Under the pieces are notes generated by a model that saw only the letters and a program-made list of their open reading frames with translations, was not told where the DNA came from and ran no database searches. Source: Curtobacterium sp. MCPF17_052 (lineage in GTDB: Bacteria; Actinomycetota; Actinomycetes; Actinomycetales; Microbacteriaceae). Taken from it: 64,000 nucleotides of DNA. The stretch is taken from positions 1-64,000 of the forward strand of contig NZ_QKSD01000012.1 of assembly GCF_003234085.1 (NCBI RefSeq), written 5' to 3'. Position 1 is the stretch's first letter, and each line of letters begins with the position of its first letter. The translations under genes were made by a program, and so were the position numbers. Shown here in pieces: positions 1 through 7,481 of the stretch.

Positions 1-1221
1 CGGGATGACCTGCGTGCCGGAACCGATGCCGTCCTCGCCGGAGGTCGTGCCCCCGCCGACGGGCGTCGTGCCGGTGCTCGTGCCGGAGCCGGTGGTCGAG
101 CCACCGGTGCTTGTGCCGTCACCGACCACACCGATGCCGTTCCCACCGATCGTGACGGGGATCGACACCACGGGAGCGACCTGGGTGCCGGAACCGACAC
201 CGTCCTCCCCCGAGGTCGTCCCGCCCGAGGCCGGAGCGGTACCGGTCCCCGTCCCGGTGGTCGAGCCGCCGGTGCTCGTGCCGTCACCGAGGACCCCGAT
301 GCCGTTGCCGGTCACCGTGATCGGCACGGAGACGGTGCCGAGGAGCTGTGTCCCCGAGATGAGACCGTCGGAACCCGACGTCGTCGGGGAGGGCGCGCCT
401 CCCGTCGAGCCGGAACCGACCGGCGTGCCGGAGGTCGACGGACCGGCGGTCGCGGCACCGTCTCCGAGGAGCCCGATGCCGTTGCCCGCCACCGTGACCG
501 GGATCGAGACGTCCGGCAGGACCTGTGTGCCGGACAGCAGGCCGTCCGCGCCCGAGGTGGATGCGGCCGTTGCTGCCGGAGCCGCAGTGGCCGGCGACGA
601 CGGAGCCGCCGTGCTCGAGCCGCTGCTGGCGGCGTCCCCGGCGACGGCGACGGCGTTGCCGCCGACGGTCACCGGGAGGTCGACATCGCCCGCGACCTGG
701 GTGCCGGAGAGGACGCCGTCCTCGCCACTGGTCGTCGGAGCCGGAACAACAGGAGCAGCCGGTGCAGCAGGAGCTGGTGCGGGCGCCGTCGGTGCCGGTG
801 CCGCTGGTGCGGCAGCAGCCGCCGCGTCGCCGAGCACGCCGACGGCGTTGCCGGTGACGTCCACCGGAGCCGTGACCTCCGGCACCACCTGAGTGCCGGA
901 GGCGACGCCGTCAGCACCGCTGGTCGTCGGCCCGGCGGGTGCCGGCGCAGGGACCGGAGCCGCCGGGGCCGGTGCGGGGACCGGCGCCGCGGGGACCGGC
1001 GCAGTCGCCGGGCTCGTGGCGGTCGAGACCGCGTCGCCGACGATGCCGAAGGCGTTGCGGGTGACGAAGACCGGGGCGTCGACGTTCGGCGCGATCTGGG
1101 TCCCGGAGGCGATGCCGTCCGCTCCGGTGGTCGTCGCCGCGTTCGCCGCGACGGCTCCACCGAGCGTCAGCCCGCCCACGCAGAGGGCGAAGAAGAGCCC
1201 TCGGGTGACGTTCTTGTTCAT
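1..1221 (-). CDS. Cysteine-free chaplin-like repeat surface protein (C-terminus beyond window)
   Basis: The reading frame opens at ATG 1221 (AGGAG about 8 bases upstream) and stays open to base 1, so 407 codons are visible and the C-terminus lies outside. Residues 1-28 form a signal peptide (MNKNVTRGLFFALCVGGLTL, then an AANA-type cleavage site). The mature part carries at least seven units of about 55-68 residues. Each starts with SG-x-DG-xx-SGTQ and continues as P-x-V-xx-PV-x-V-x-GN-xx-G-V-x-GD, which resembles the chaplin core (PVNVCGN followed by V-x-G). Units are joined by Pro/Ala- or Gly/Ser/Thr-rich linkers. Unlike Streptomyces chaplins, no repeat seen has a cysteine. Family knowledge suggests a secreted amyloid-like or cell-surface protein; function here is inferred. 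Confidence 0.8.
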   Translation of the reverse strand, partial: MNKNVTRGLFFALCVGGLTLGGAVAANAATTTGADGIASGTQIAPNVDAPVFVTRNAFGIVGDAVSTATSPATAPVPAAPVPAPAPAAPVPAPAPAGPTTSGADGVASGTQVVPEVTAPVDVTGNAVGVLGDAAAAAAPAAPAPTAPAPAPAAPAAPVVPAPTTSGEDGVLSGTQVAGDVDLPVTVGGNAVAVAGDAASSGSSTAAPSSPATAAPAATAASTSGADGLLSGTQVLPDVSIPVTVAGNGIGLLGDGAATAGPSTSGTPVGSGSTGGAPSPTTSGSDGLISGTQLLGTVSVPITVTGNGIGVLGDGTSTGGSTTGTGTGTAPASGGTTSGEDGVGSGTQVAPVVSIPVTIGGNGIGVVGDGTSTGGSTTGSGTSTGTTPVGGGTTSGEDGIGSGTQVIP

Positions 1222-1280
1222 GGTCGTTCACTCCTGATCGAGATGGTCGGTCGACCGCACGGGAGCGGTCGGTGGCGCGT

Positions 1281-1298
1281 CCTGCCGTGGCGGGCAGG
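1281..1298 (-). terminator. Short GC hairpin between two surface-protein genes
   Basis: CCTGCC and GGGCAGG pair around a 5-base loop in the 87-bp gap after the 1309-2796 gene and before the chaplin-like gene. There is no T-run. It could weaken read-through between the two minus-strand genes; this is inferred from position only. Confidence 0.35.
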
Positions 1299-1308
1299 TG
1301 CGCCGATC

Positions 1309-2796
1309 TCAATCGGGAGCGACGTCGTGGTCGCCGACGAGCGAGGCCGGGAGGGCCTCGTCGGCGACCGGGCCACGGTGACCCGTGGCGAGGGGGGAGG
1401 TCTGCGCGTCGGCACCGACGGTGCCGATCGGGGTCGCGCCGGCCGAGCCGCCCGCGGCGGATCCGCCTGCGGTGCCGCCGGTGGCGCCCTCGAACGGTGC
1501 GTGCGTCGGCGCGCCGCCGTCCGGGAGGACGAGGGCCTCGCCGCCGAAGGTCGCGGCAGCGAGGGAGGTCGACGCCGTCACGGCAGCGAGCGGACCGGCG
1601 ACGACCGCCGAGGTGCTCGCGCGGACGGCGGACGGGGTGGTCGTCGCAGCCGGCTGGTCCGCTGCGCCCGTGATCGGTGCAGCCAACGCGGCTGCCGGAC
1701 CGCTGGTCGTCCCCGCGGGTGGCACGGCGGCGGTGGCTGTGGGCGACGCGGGGACCGATCCTCCCGGGACCGTCGGCACGATCGCGCCACCGGTGCCGGG
1801 GGTGCCCACCACGGGGACCGAGGGGACGTCGACGACGGGGAGGGAGCCTCCCGGCAGGAGACCGCCACCGACGCCGGGCAGGCCGCCGACGACGTCGGGC
1901 ACCTCGGCCACGACGCCCGGCACAGCGCCGACGACGTCACCGACCGAGCCGAGGGTGTCGTCCACCACGCCCGTGACGGGCGCCGTGACGGTGCCGAGCG
2001 CGTCGTCACCGAGCAGTCCGCCGACGACCGGGAGGCTCCCGACCACCCGGTCGACGACGGCCACGATCGCGGTCACCGGACGGTCACCGGCGATGTCCTG
2101 CACGGCTCCGGTGACGGGGTCGAGGACGGTGACGACGGTGTCGGTGACGGGCCGGGAGGCGCCGCTCACGGCCGACACGACGCCGCCGACGAGCGAGGTG
2201 CCCGGGCGGGTCGTCGGCGTGGCTGCGGGCGCTCCGGGTGCGTCCGCCGGTGGGGTGCCGGCGTGCGACGGCTGGTCGGCCGCGGTCGGCGCGGGGGCTG
2301 CGGCCGGGTCGGTGTGCGTGCTGGCCGGAGATGCGGTGACCGGGGCCGGCGCAGCCACCGGTACCGCCGGAGCGGCTGCAGGTGCGGAGACCGGAGCGGG
2401 GACTGTGGCAACCGGGGCGGGTGCTGCGGCGGTCGGAGCGGGCGCAACCGGCGCCGGCGCGGCCGGGACCGGGGCGGGGGCCGGTGCTGCCGGGACGGCC
2501 GGAACCGGCGCGGGGGCCGGTCGGACCGGGGTGACGACGCTCCCGACGGCCCGTCCGGCGCCCTCGACCGTGCCACCGACGCCCGAGACGACGCCGCTCA
2601 GCAGGCCGTCCGAGCGCTGCGACGAGTTCGTCTGCGAGCCGCTCGGAGACGCCCCACCCAGTCCGAGGACCCCGGCCGCCGCAGCGGGCCGAGCACCGAA
2701 GAAGAGCGAGAGCAGCACCAGTGCCACCGCGATCCCGGAGGCCATGAGAGCCCAACGGATGACCGCGTTCAGGGGTGCACGCATCGATGCGTCCAT
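1309..2796 (-). CDS. Large secreted Ala/Val/Pro-rich protein, probable cell-surface or wall-associated
   Basis: The start ATG at 2796 is set by a near-perfect Shine-Dalgarno (AGGAGGTGA). The 495-residue product begins with a signal sequence or anchor (residues about 12-40, VIRWALMASGIAVALVLLSL then an ARPAAAA site). Low-complexity sequence follows: a PAPAP/VAPAP linker near residues 90-165, then Val/Gly/Asp-rich stretches with DPVTGAV and VVGGLPGVGG-like repeats near 200-310, then an Ala/Thr-rich tail. No LPXTG sorting signal or enzymatic domain is visible. It lies 87 bp upstream of the chaplin-like gene on the same strand and shares its linker style, so both may serve the cell surface. I do not recognise a named family. 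Confidence 0.7.
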   Translation of the reverse strand: MDASMRAPLNAVIRWALMASGIAVALVLLSLFFGARPAAAAGVLGLGGASPSGSQTNSSQRSDGLLSGVVSGVGGTVEGAGRAVGSVVTPVRPAPAPVPAVPAAPAPAPVPAAPAPVAPAPTAAAPAPVATVPAPVSAPAAAPAVPVAAPAPVTASPASTHTDPAAAPAPTAADQPSHAGTPPADAPGAPAATPTTRPGTSLVGGVVSAVSGASRPVTDTVVTVLDPVTGAVQDIAGDRPVTAIVAVVDRVVGSLPVVGGLLGDDALGTVTAPVTGVVDDTLGSVGDVVGAVPGVVAEVPDVVGGLPGVGGGLLPGGSLPVVDVPSVPVVGTPGTGGAIVPTVPGGSVPASPTATAAVPPAGTTSGPAAALAAPITGAADQPAATTTPSAVRASTSAVVAGPLAAVTASTSLAAATFGGEALVLPDGGAPTHAPFEGATGGTAGGSAAGGSAGATPIGTVGADAQTSPLATGHRGPVADEALPASLVGDHDVAPD

Positions 2797-2903
2797 GCGC
2801 TCACCTCCTGATCTCGGCTGCGCACGTAGAGTGGTTGACCGGCACGGTACGCCTCGACGGGTGCAGTGCGGAACCCATTCACAAGAAAAAGTCAGGAAAC
2901 GTC

Positions 2904-3335
2904 GTGCCCTCGACCTTCAGCGCCCCGACCCGCAACCTCGACGTCGTCACCCTGCACGAGATCCTCCGCCTGCGACAGGACGTGTTCGTGGTGGAGCAGG
3001 CATGCGCCTACGACGACATCGACGGCCGCGACCTCGAGCCCGGTACGGTGCAGTTCTGGGCCGGCAGCGGTTCGGTCGACGCGACCCTGCGGCTGCTCCG
3101 CGAACCCGACGGCACCGAGCGGATCGGCCGGGTCGCCACCGCAGCGCACGCCCGCGGCAAGGGCCTCGGTGCCGCGCTGATGCAGGCCGCGATCGCCGAG
3201 AGTCGTTCGGAGCGGATCAGCATCAACGCGCAGGCACACCTCGGCGAGTGGTACGCACAGTTCGGTTTCGTGCGCTCGGGTGAGGACTTCCTCGAGGACG
3301 CGATCCCGCACACCCCGATGGTCCGGACCCGCTGA
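2904..3335 (+). CDS. elaA: ElaA-family GNAT N-acetyltransferase
   Basis: The GTG at 2904 is chosen because AGGA sits six bases upstream and the ElaA alignment begins here; the frame is open further upstream without family similarity. The 143-residue product has the ElaA N-terminus (LHEILRLRQDVFVVEQ, residues about 18-33), the acetyl-CoA pyrophosphate loop (RVATAAHARGKGLG, about 77-90) and the conserved C-terminal AQAHLGEWYAQFGF. ElaA proteins are cytoplasmic acetyltransferases whose physiological substrate is not settled. It is transcribed alone, convergent with the Lrp-type regulator. Confidence 0.9.
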   Translation: MPSTFSAPTRNLDVVTLHEILRLRQDVFVVEQACAYDDIDGRDLEPGTVQFWAGSGSVDATLRLLREPDGTERIGRVATAAHARGKGLGAALMQAAIAESRSERISINAQAHLGEWYAQFGFVRSGEDFLEDAIPHTPMVRTR

Positions 3336-3354
3336 CGGACCGCGCTCGCTGCGC

Positions 3355-3885
3355 TCAGGCCTGCCAGCGGCGCAGTTCGCCGTAGGAGCGGGCCTGGTGT
3401 TCCCGGTCCGCCACCAGCCGCTCGAACACGATCGACGTCTGCGTCGTCGCGACCGACGGGTCCCCGCTCAGCTCGTCGGCGACGAAGTCCCGCAGCTGCT
3501 CGGTCGACGTGCACGCGATGTGCACGAGGAAGTCCTTGTCCCCGGCCAGGAACGACACGTCGAGCACCACCGGCACCCGGAGCAGGCGTTTCGCGAACTC
3601 CCGCAGTTCATGCCGCGCGGCGGCGTGCACCCGGACGGAGACCATCGCCTCGATCGAGAACCCGAGACGAGCGATGTCGACCTCGGCCCGGTAGCCGGTG
3701 ATGATGCCCGCGTCCTCCAGCGCCCGGACGCGCACCAGACAGGTCGACGGCGCGATGCCCACCGCAGCGGCGAGCCGGTTGTTCGGGATCCGGGCGTCCG
3801 AGGCGAGGACCCAGAGGATCCGTTCGTCGACCTCGTCGAGGCGAGGCGGTGGAGCGTCGGGTCGGCGGACGATGCGGTCGGACAC
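3355..3885 (-). CDS. Lrp/AsnC-family transcriptional regulator
   Basis: A 176-residue DNA-binding protein. The N-terminal winged helix-turn-helix (residues about 16-65, LDEVDERILWVLASDARIPN onward) is typical of AsnC-type proteins. A C-terminal RAM/ligand-binding domain follows (about 75-160, with VRVHAAARHELREF and the GDKDFLVHI strand). Such proteins form dimers or octamers and sense amino acids. The GTG at 3885 lies six bases after a TACGGT hexamer, so the transcript is probably leaderless. No adjacent amino-acid gene is present to suggest an effector. Confidence 0.9.
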   Translation of the reverse strand: MSDRIVRRPDAPPPRLDEVDERILWVLASDARIPNNRLAAAVGIAPSTCLVRVRALEDAGIITGYRAEVDIARLGFSIEAMVSVRVHAAARHELREFAKRLLRVPVVLDVSFLAGDKDFLVHIACTSTEQLRDFVADELSGDPSVATTQTSIVFERLVADREHQARSYGELRRWQA

Positions 3886-3904
3886 GGCACCACCGTAACG
3901 CCGG

Positions 3905-4414
3905 TCACATCGCCAGGGTCATCCCGACCACGGCGACGGTCATCGCGAAGACCTCACCGCTCCGGACCGCGCGACGGTCCTCCCGTGCCCACTCGTACCG
4001 GAGCAGCCAGCCACTGAAGGCGCAGTAGCCGATCACCCCGGCGCCGAGCACCGCGGTCAGGACCAGGGCATGTGCGTGCACGCCGGAGCCGGCGAGTCCG
4101 GACGCGTGGCCCATCAGGAGCATCCCCGCCATCACGACCGCGGAGAGCGCCCGGTGCACGTCCATCGGCTCGGCCCGACGTCCGTCCCGCCGGCGTCGCC
4201 GCACCACGGGCATCGGCGCGAGGACCAGCAGCAGTGCCGCGGCGAGGATCGTCCACGACGGCCCGGCCTGCACGACGGGCATGAGCATCGCGACGAGCAT
4301 CACGGTCGCGGGCACGATCACGCCGGGACGCGGGCGGTACCGGTCGCCGACGATGCAGCACACGGACGCGAACTGCGGCACGACGAGCATGGCGTCGGCG
4401 ACGGTCCCGTGCAC
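3905..4414 (-). CDS. Small polytopic membrane protein of unknown function
   Basis: About 169 residues with five or six hydrophobic segments (for example VIVPATVMLVAMLMPVV, ILAAALLLVLAPMPVV, SAVVMAGMLLMGHAS, VLTAVLGAGVIGYCAFSG and a C-terminal EVFAMTVAVVGMTLAM). A basic RRRRRDGRR loop sits between segments three and four. GTG 4414 is chosen because it follows the DUF5997 stop by 8 bases, which suits translational coupling; ATG 4390 is the alternative. No catalytic motif is seen. It is probably co-transcribed with the DUF5997 gene. Confidence 0.6.
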   Translation of the reverse strand: MHGTVADAMLVVPQFASVCCIVGDRYRPRPGVIVPATVMLVAMLMPVVQAGPSWTILAAALLLVLAPMPVVRRRRRDGRRAEPMDVHRALSAVVMAGMLLMGHASGLAGSGVHAHALVLTAVLGAGVIGYCAFSGWLLRYEWAREDRRAVRSGEVFAMTVAVVGMTLAM

Positions 4415-4422
4415 GGGTGGGA

Positions 4423-4800
4423 TCAGCCCTCGGTGCGGGCCGCGCGCTCCTGCTTCACGCGCACGTTCTCGGTGCGGACCGCGGCCTGGGTGGAACGCTC
4501 CTGCACGAGCCACGCCGGCATGTCCTGCAGGAGCTGCTTGATCTGCTCCGTGGTGAGGACGTCGTCCACGCCGGCGCGAGCGAGTCCGGAGATCGACACC
4601 CCGAGGCGCGCGGCGACGACCGGTCGGGGGTGCGGACCGTCCCGACGGAGGTCCTGCAGCCACGTCGGCGGCTCGCTCTGCAGTTCGTCGAACGTCGTGC
4701 GAGCGATCGGGCCCGCACGGAACGACTCGGGCGTCGCCGAGAGGAGGATGCCGAGCTTCTTGGCAGCGGTCTCGGGCTTCATGGTCTGTTCCTGGGCCAT
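4423..4800 (-). CDS. DUF5997 family protein
   Basis: A 125-residue soluble protein beginning MAQEQTMKPETAAKKLGI. It contains the family's conserved central block (FDELQSEPPTWLQDLRRDGP, about residues 39-58, and RPVVAARLGVSISGLARAG) and a basic C-terminus. In Actinobacteria this family is typically encoded divergently from a protein carrying only a LysR substrate-binding domain, exactly as here. ATG 4800 lies seven bases after a TACTCT -10 hexamer, indicating a leaderless message. Function is unknown; the pairing suggests the two proteins act together. Confidence 0.85.
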   Translation of the reverse strand: MAQEQTMKPETAAKKLGILLSATPESFRAGPIARTTFDELQSEPPTWLQDLRRDGPHPRPVVAARLGVSISGLARAGVDDVLTTEQIKQLLQDMPAWLVQERSTQAAVRTENVRVKQERAARTEG

Positions 4801-4833
4801 GGTGACCAGAGTACGGCCCGTATGCTCGGGTGC
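4801..4833. promoter_or_regulatory. 33-bp divergent pair of leaderless promoters
   Basis: Only 33 bases separate two divergent start codons. TATGCT at 4821-4826 lies seven bases before the plus-strand ATG 4834. On the minus strand TACTCT lies seven bases before ATG 4800. Each -10 box implies transcription beginning at or next to the start codon. The two promoters overlap almost completely, so expression of the two genes is probably mutually linked. Confidence 0.6.
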
Positions 4834-5652
4834 ATGACCGCGCTCTCCATCGCCTTCGTACCCGGGGTCTCCCCCGCCAAGTGGGTGCGGGTCTGGCGCG
4901 AGCGCCGACCGGACGTCGACCTGGTCCTCATGCCCGTCGGCGCGGACGGGGTCCTCGACGCGATCGAGGGCGACGCCGACATGGTCTTCGCCCGGATGCC
5001 GGTGCCCGAGCGGGCCGACGGAGAACAGCCGCACGCGATCCCGCTGTGGACCGAGACCGCGGTCGTCGCCGCCCCGAAGGACTCCCCCCTCGCCGACCTC
5101 GACGAGGTCACCGACGCGGACCTCGCCGGCGTCACCGTCCTCGACGCGGGCCCCGTGCCGCCGGACGTCGCGGCAGCGCTCGACCTGGTCGAAGCCAACG
5201 TCGGCGTGGTCGTCCTCCCTCAGTCCCTCTTCCGGGCCGAGAGCCGCAAGTCCCTGGTCTCCCGCCCGCTCGCCGGCTCCCCCGGCACCCGTGTCGCGCT
5301 CGTCTGGCGTGACGAGGACGCCTCGGAACTCACCGAGGAGTTCATCGGCGTCGTCCGCGGCCGGACCGCGAACAGCTCCCGGCAGCAGCCGGACCAGCCG
5401 GGAGGCACGGATCCCGACGAGCAGGACGACGCACGCCAGAAGACCGGCGGCAAGGCGGTCGGCGGCAAGGCCACCAGCAGCAAGGCGGCCGGCGGCAAGG
5501 CCACGGCGGCGAACGCGAAGACGGTCGCGAAGCGCAGCGCCACGAAGGGCACGGGTGCGAAGAGCGGCGGCGGGAAGAACTCCACCGGTCGCGGCCGGAC
5601 CTCGCGCGGCATGTCCGGCAAGCCCAAGCGCGGCTCGAAGGGCAACCGCTGA
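4834..5652 (+). CDS. LysR-type substrate-binding domain protein without HTH, with a histone-like basic tail
   Basis: A 272-residue protein starting MTALSIAFVPGVSPAKW. Residues 1-175 match the periplasmic-binding-protein-like effector domain of LysR regulators (DMVFARMPVP, LWTETAVVAAPKDSPLADLD, GVVVLPQSL). The usual N-terminal helix-turn-helix is absent. From about residue 190 the chain becomes a lysine/alanine/glycine tail with GGKA/SKAA repeats ending GKPKRGSKGNR, like histone H1 or HU-type tails, which could bind DNA or RNA non-specifically. It is divergent from DUF5997 and followed two bases later by a GNAT gene. Direct regulation by sequence-specific binding seems unlikely without the HTH. 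Confidence 0.8.
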   Translation: MTALSIAFVPGVSPAKWVRVWRERRPDVDLVLMPVGADGVLDAIEGDADMVFARMPVPERADGEQPHAIPLWTETAVVAAPKDSPLADLDEVTDADLAGVTVLDAGPVPPDVAAALDLVEANVGVVVLPQSLFRAESRKSLVSRPLAGSPGTRVALVWRDEDASELTEEFIGVVRGRTANSSRQQPDQPGGTDPDEQDDARQKTGGKAVGGKATSSKAAGGKATAANAKTVAKRSATKGTGAKSGGGKNSTGRGRTSRGMSGKPKRGSKGNR

Positions 5653-5654
5653 CC

Positions 5655-6158
5655 ATGGACCCGGCAGACACGGGCATGACCGCGGCGCGGAGCGAGCTGC
5701 GGCTCGAGCCGATGCCCGGGGAACGTCTGCCGGGCTGGCTGGACCGCTCGATGGCGGAGTACGTCGCGTCGCGCATGCGCTCGGGCGAGAGCCGCGAGCA
5801 GGCTGAGGCGAACATGCGGCAGTCCCTCGAGAAGTGGTTCCCGGGCGGTTCGCCGGCGGCGGGACACCACGTGTGGGAACTGACGCTCGGTGCGGACACC
5901 GTGGTGGGGCACCTCTGGATCGGCCCGTTCACCCCGGGTAGCGCCGACTGGTGGGTCTTCGAGGTCGAGGTCGACCCGGCCCACCGCCGGCAGGGTCACG
6001 CCCGACGAGCGCTCGAGCTCGCGCACGAGGTCGCGCGGGCGGGGGGCGCGACCAGCATCGGCCTCAACGTCTTCGGGTACAACACCGGCGCGCGCCACCT
6101 GTACGAGGAGCTCGGGTACGAGGTCGCCTCGGTGCAGATGCGGCTGCCGCTGGGCTGA
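5655..6158 (+). CDS. GNAT-family N-acetyltransferase
   Basis: A 167-residue GNAT protein. The acetyl-CoA-binding motif A is VEVDPAHRRQGHARRALELA (residues about 103-122) and motif B contains NVFGYNTGARHLYEELGYEV near 137-156. The long N-terminal helix region (MAEYVASRMRSGESREQAEA) is typical of small-molecule or aminoglycoside-like GNATs. The ATG at 5655 is two bases after the stop of the LysR-domain gene, so the two probably share a transcript. The substrate cannot be predicted. Confidence 0.85.
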   Translation: MDPADTGMTAARSELRLEPMPGERLPGWLDRSMAEYVASRMRSGESREQAEANMRQSLEKWFPGGSPAAGHHVWELTLGADTVVGHLWIGPFTPGSADWWVFEVEVDPAHRRQGHARRALELAHEVARAGGATSIGLNVFGYNTGARHLYEELGYEVASVQMRLPLG

Positions 6159-6189
6159 CGACAGCCGTCCCACCGGTCGGCGCCGGTCC

Positions 6190-6786
6190 TCAGTCCGGCC
6201 AGACGCCGGACGACGCTCGCCGGTGGCTGCCGAGCAGGTGCGTGTCGACGATCCCCAGTGCCTCCATGAGCGCGTGCATGGTGGTCGGTCCGACGAACGC
6301 GAACCCGCGCTTCCGAAGCGCCTTCGACAGCGCGGTCGACTCCGGGCTGGTCGTCGGGACCTCGGCGGCGGTGCGCGGCCTCGGCGTGTCGGTCGGCCGG
6401 AAGGACCACACGAAGTCGGCGAGTCCCCCGTCCGCCCGCAGCGCGACGGTGGCGTTCGCGTTGGTGATCGTCGCGGCGATCTTCGCGCGGTTCCGGACGA
6501 TGCCCGCGTCGCCGAGCAGCCGGGCGACGTCGTCGTCCCCGAAGTGGGCGACCACGTCGGGGTCGAAGTCGGCGAACGCGGCCCGGAACGCGGGGCGCTT
6601 CGCGAGGATCGTGCGCCACGACAGCCCGGACTGGAACGCTTCGAGCGAGAGCCGCTCGAACACGCCCCGCTCGTCGCGGACCGGCATCCCCCACTCGGTG
6701 TCGTAGTAGGCGCGGAGCATCGGGTCCGTCGACGCCCAGAGCGGCCGGGCGAGGCCGTCCGCGCCGGTCACGAGGTCGTCGGTCAT
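6190..6786 (-). CDS. tag: DNA-3-methyladenine glycosylase I with altered zinc site
   Basis: A 198-residue base-excision repair glycosylase that removes 3-methyladenine. Family blocks are clear: YDTEWGMPVRDERGVFERLS, LEAFQSGLSW, ILAKRPAFRAAFADFD, GIVRNRAKIAATITNA, FVWSF, SKALRKRGFAFVGPTT. Compared with E. coli Tag, three of four zinc-snap ligands are missing: Cys4 aligns with Pro, His17 with Tyr (AYYDTEWG) and the C-terminal Cys with Ser; only the C-terminal His (VDTHLLGSH) is kept. The fold may therefore be zinc-free. Start ATG 6786 lies six bases after CAGGAT, so the mRNA is probably leaderless. Confidence 0.92.
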   Translation of the reverse strand: MTDDLVTGADGLARPLWASTDPMLRAYYDTEWGMPVRDERGVFERLSLEAFQSGLSWRTILAKRPAFRAAFADFDPDVVAHFGDDDVARLLGDAGIVRNRAKIAATITNANATVALRADGGLADFVWSFRPTDTPRPRTAAEVPTTSPESTALSKALRKRGFAFVGPTTMHALMEALGIVDTHLLGSHRRASSGVWPD

Positions 6787-6888
6787 CCCCCCATCCTGCC
6801 GTGGCCCCCGTCGCAGGACGCAACTCCGGCGCTTCCTCGCAGCGGTACTCCGTTGCGCGGTGCCGCCGGGGTTGCGTGTTGCGAGGGG

Positions 6889-7305
6889 TCAGTCGGCGTG
6901 CGGGCCGTCCTCGGCGGCGGCGGGGTCCATCCAGACGTACTCCCAGCGGTGGCCGTCGGGGTCGGTGAAGCTCCGCTGGAACATGAAGCCCAGGTCCATC
7001 TCCGGCCGGTCCTCGGTCCCGCCGGCCTCGACGGCCGCGTCGACGATCCGGTGCACCTCCTCCTTCGTCTCGGCGGTGAGGGAGTTGATCACCTCGATCG
7101 TGTCAGGCGCGGCGATCGTCTTGTCGGTGAACTCGGTGAACTTCGCGTGCGTCAGGAGCATCACGTACACGGTGTCGCTGATGACGATGCTCGAGGCGGT
7201 GTCGTCGCTGAACACCGGGTTGAGGGGGTACCCGAGCGCCTGGTAGAACGCGGTCGCCCGCGCCAGGTCGGACACCGGCAGGTTGATGAACACCATGGTC
7301 GACAT
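6889..7305 (-). CDS. VOC-family (glyoxalase/bleomycin-resistance fold) protein
   Basis: A 138-residue single-domain VOC protein starting MSTMVFINLPVSDLARATAF. Paired beta-alpha-beta-beta-beta modules are visible: FINLPVSDLARATAFYQALG at the N-terminus and the C-terminal FMFQRSFTDPDGHRWEYVWM, where the DPDGHRWE motif carries the usual metal-binding Glu. The closest named group is the lactoylglutathione-lyase-like proteins of Actinobacteria, whose substrate is mostly unknown. The ATG at 7305 is chosen because GGAAGGGA lies a few bases upstream and the longer frame has no similarity. Confidence 0.85.
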   Translation of the reverse strand: MSTMVFINLPVSDLARATAFYQALGYPLNPVFSDDTASSIVISDTVYVMLLTHAKFTEFTDKTIAAPDTIEVINSLTAETKEEVHRIVDAAVEAGGTEDRPEMDLGFMFQRSFTDPDGHRWEYVWMDPAAAEDGPHAD

Positions 7306-7407
7306 GTGGGGTCCCTTCCGTCGTGACCAACCTGGCCTCCTCCGGCATCGCGCGCAACCGTTCCGTGGCGGAACCAGGCTCCGGAGGGACGCGGCCGCAC
7401 CGCACGA

Positions 7408-7451
7408 CGGACGGGAGGCCCGGTACCAGCTGGTACCGGGCCTCCCGTCCG
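7408..7451. terminator. Perfect 44-bp palindrome carrying the GGACGGGAGGC motif
   Basis: Bases 7408-7429 (CGGACGGGAGGCCCGGTACC followed by AG) are the exact reverse complement of 7430-7451, with the centre at CAGCTG and no loop. It lies between the small membrane-protein gene (stop at 7482) and the VOC gene start (7305), both minus strand. Position suggests a transcription terminator for the symporter operon, although there is no T-run. Its arm sequence recurs elsewhere in the window. Confidence 0.6.
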
Positions 7452-7481
7452 ATCGTGGTCGCGTGGGCGACCGGCCGTCGG

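Noticed and set aside
5..1237. Plus-strand open frames opposite the chaplin-like gene
   Set aside because: They are antisense reflections of the repeats (Val/Pro/Glu-rich). The minus strand has a signal peptide, a Shine-Dalgarno and the chaplin core.
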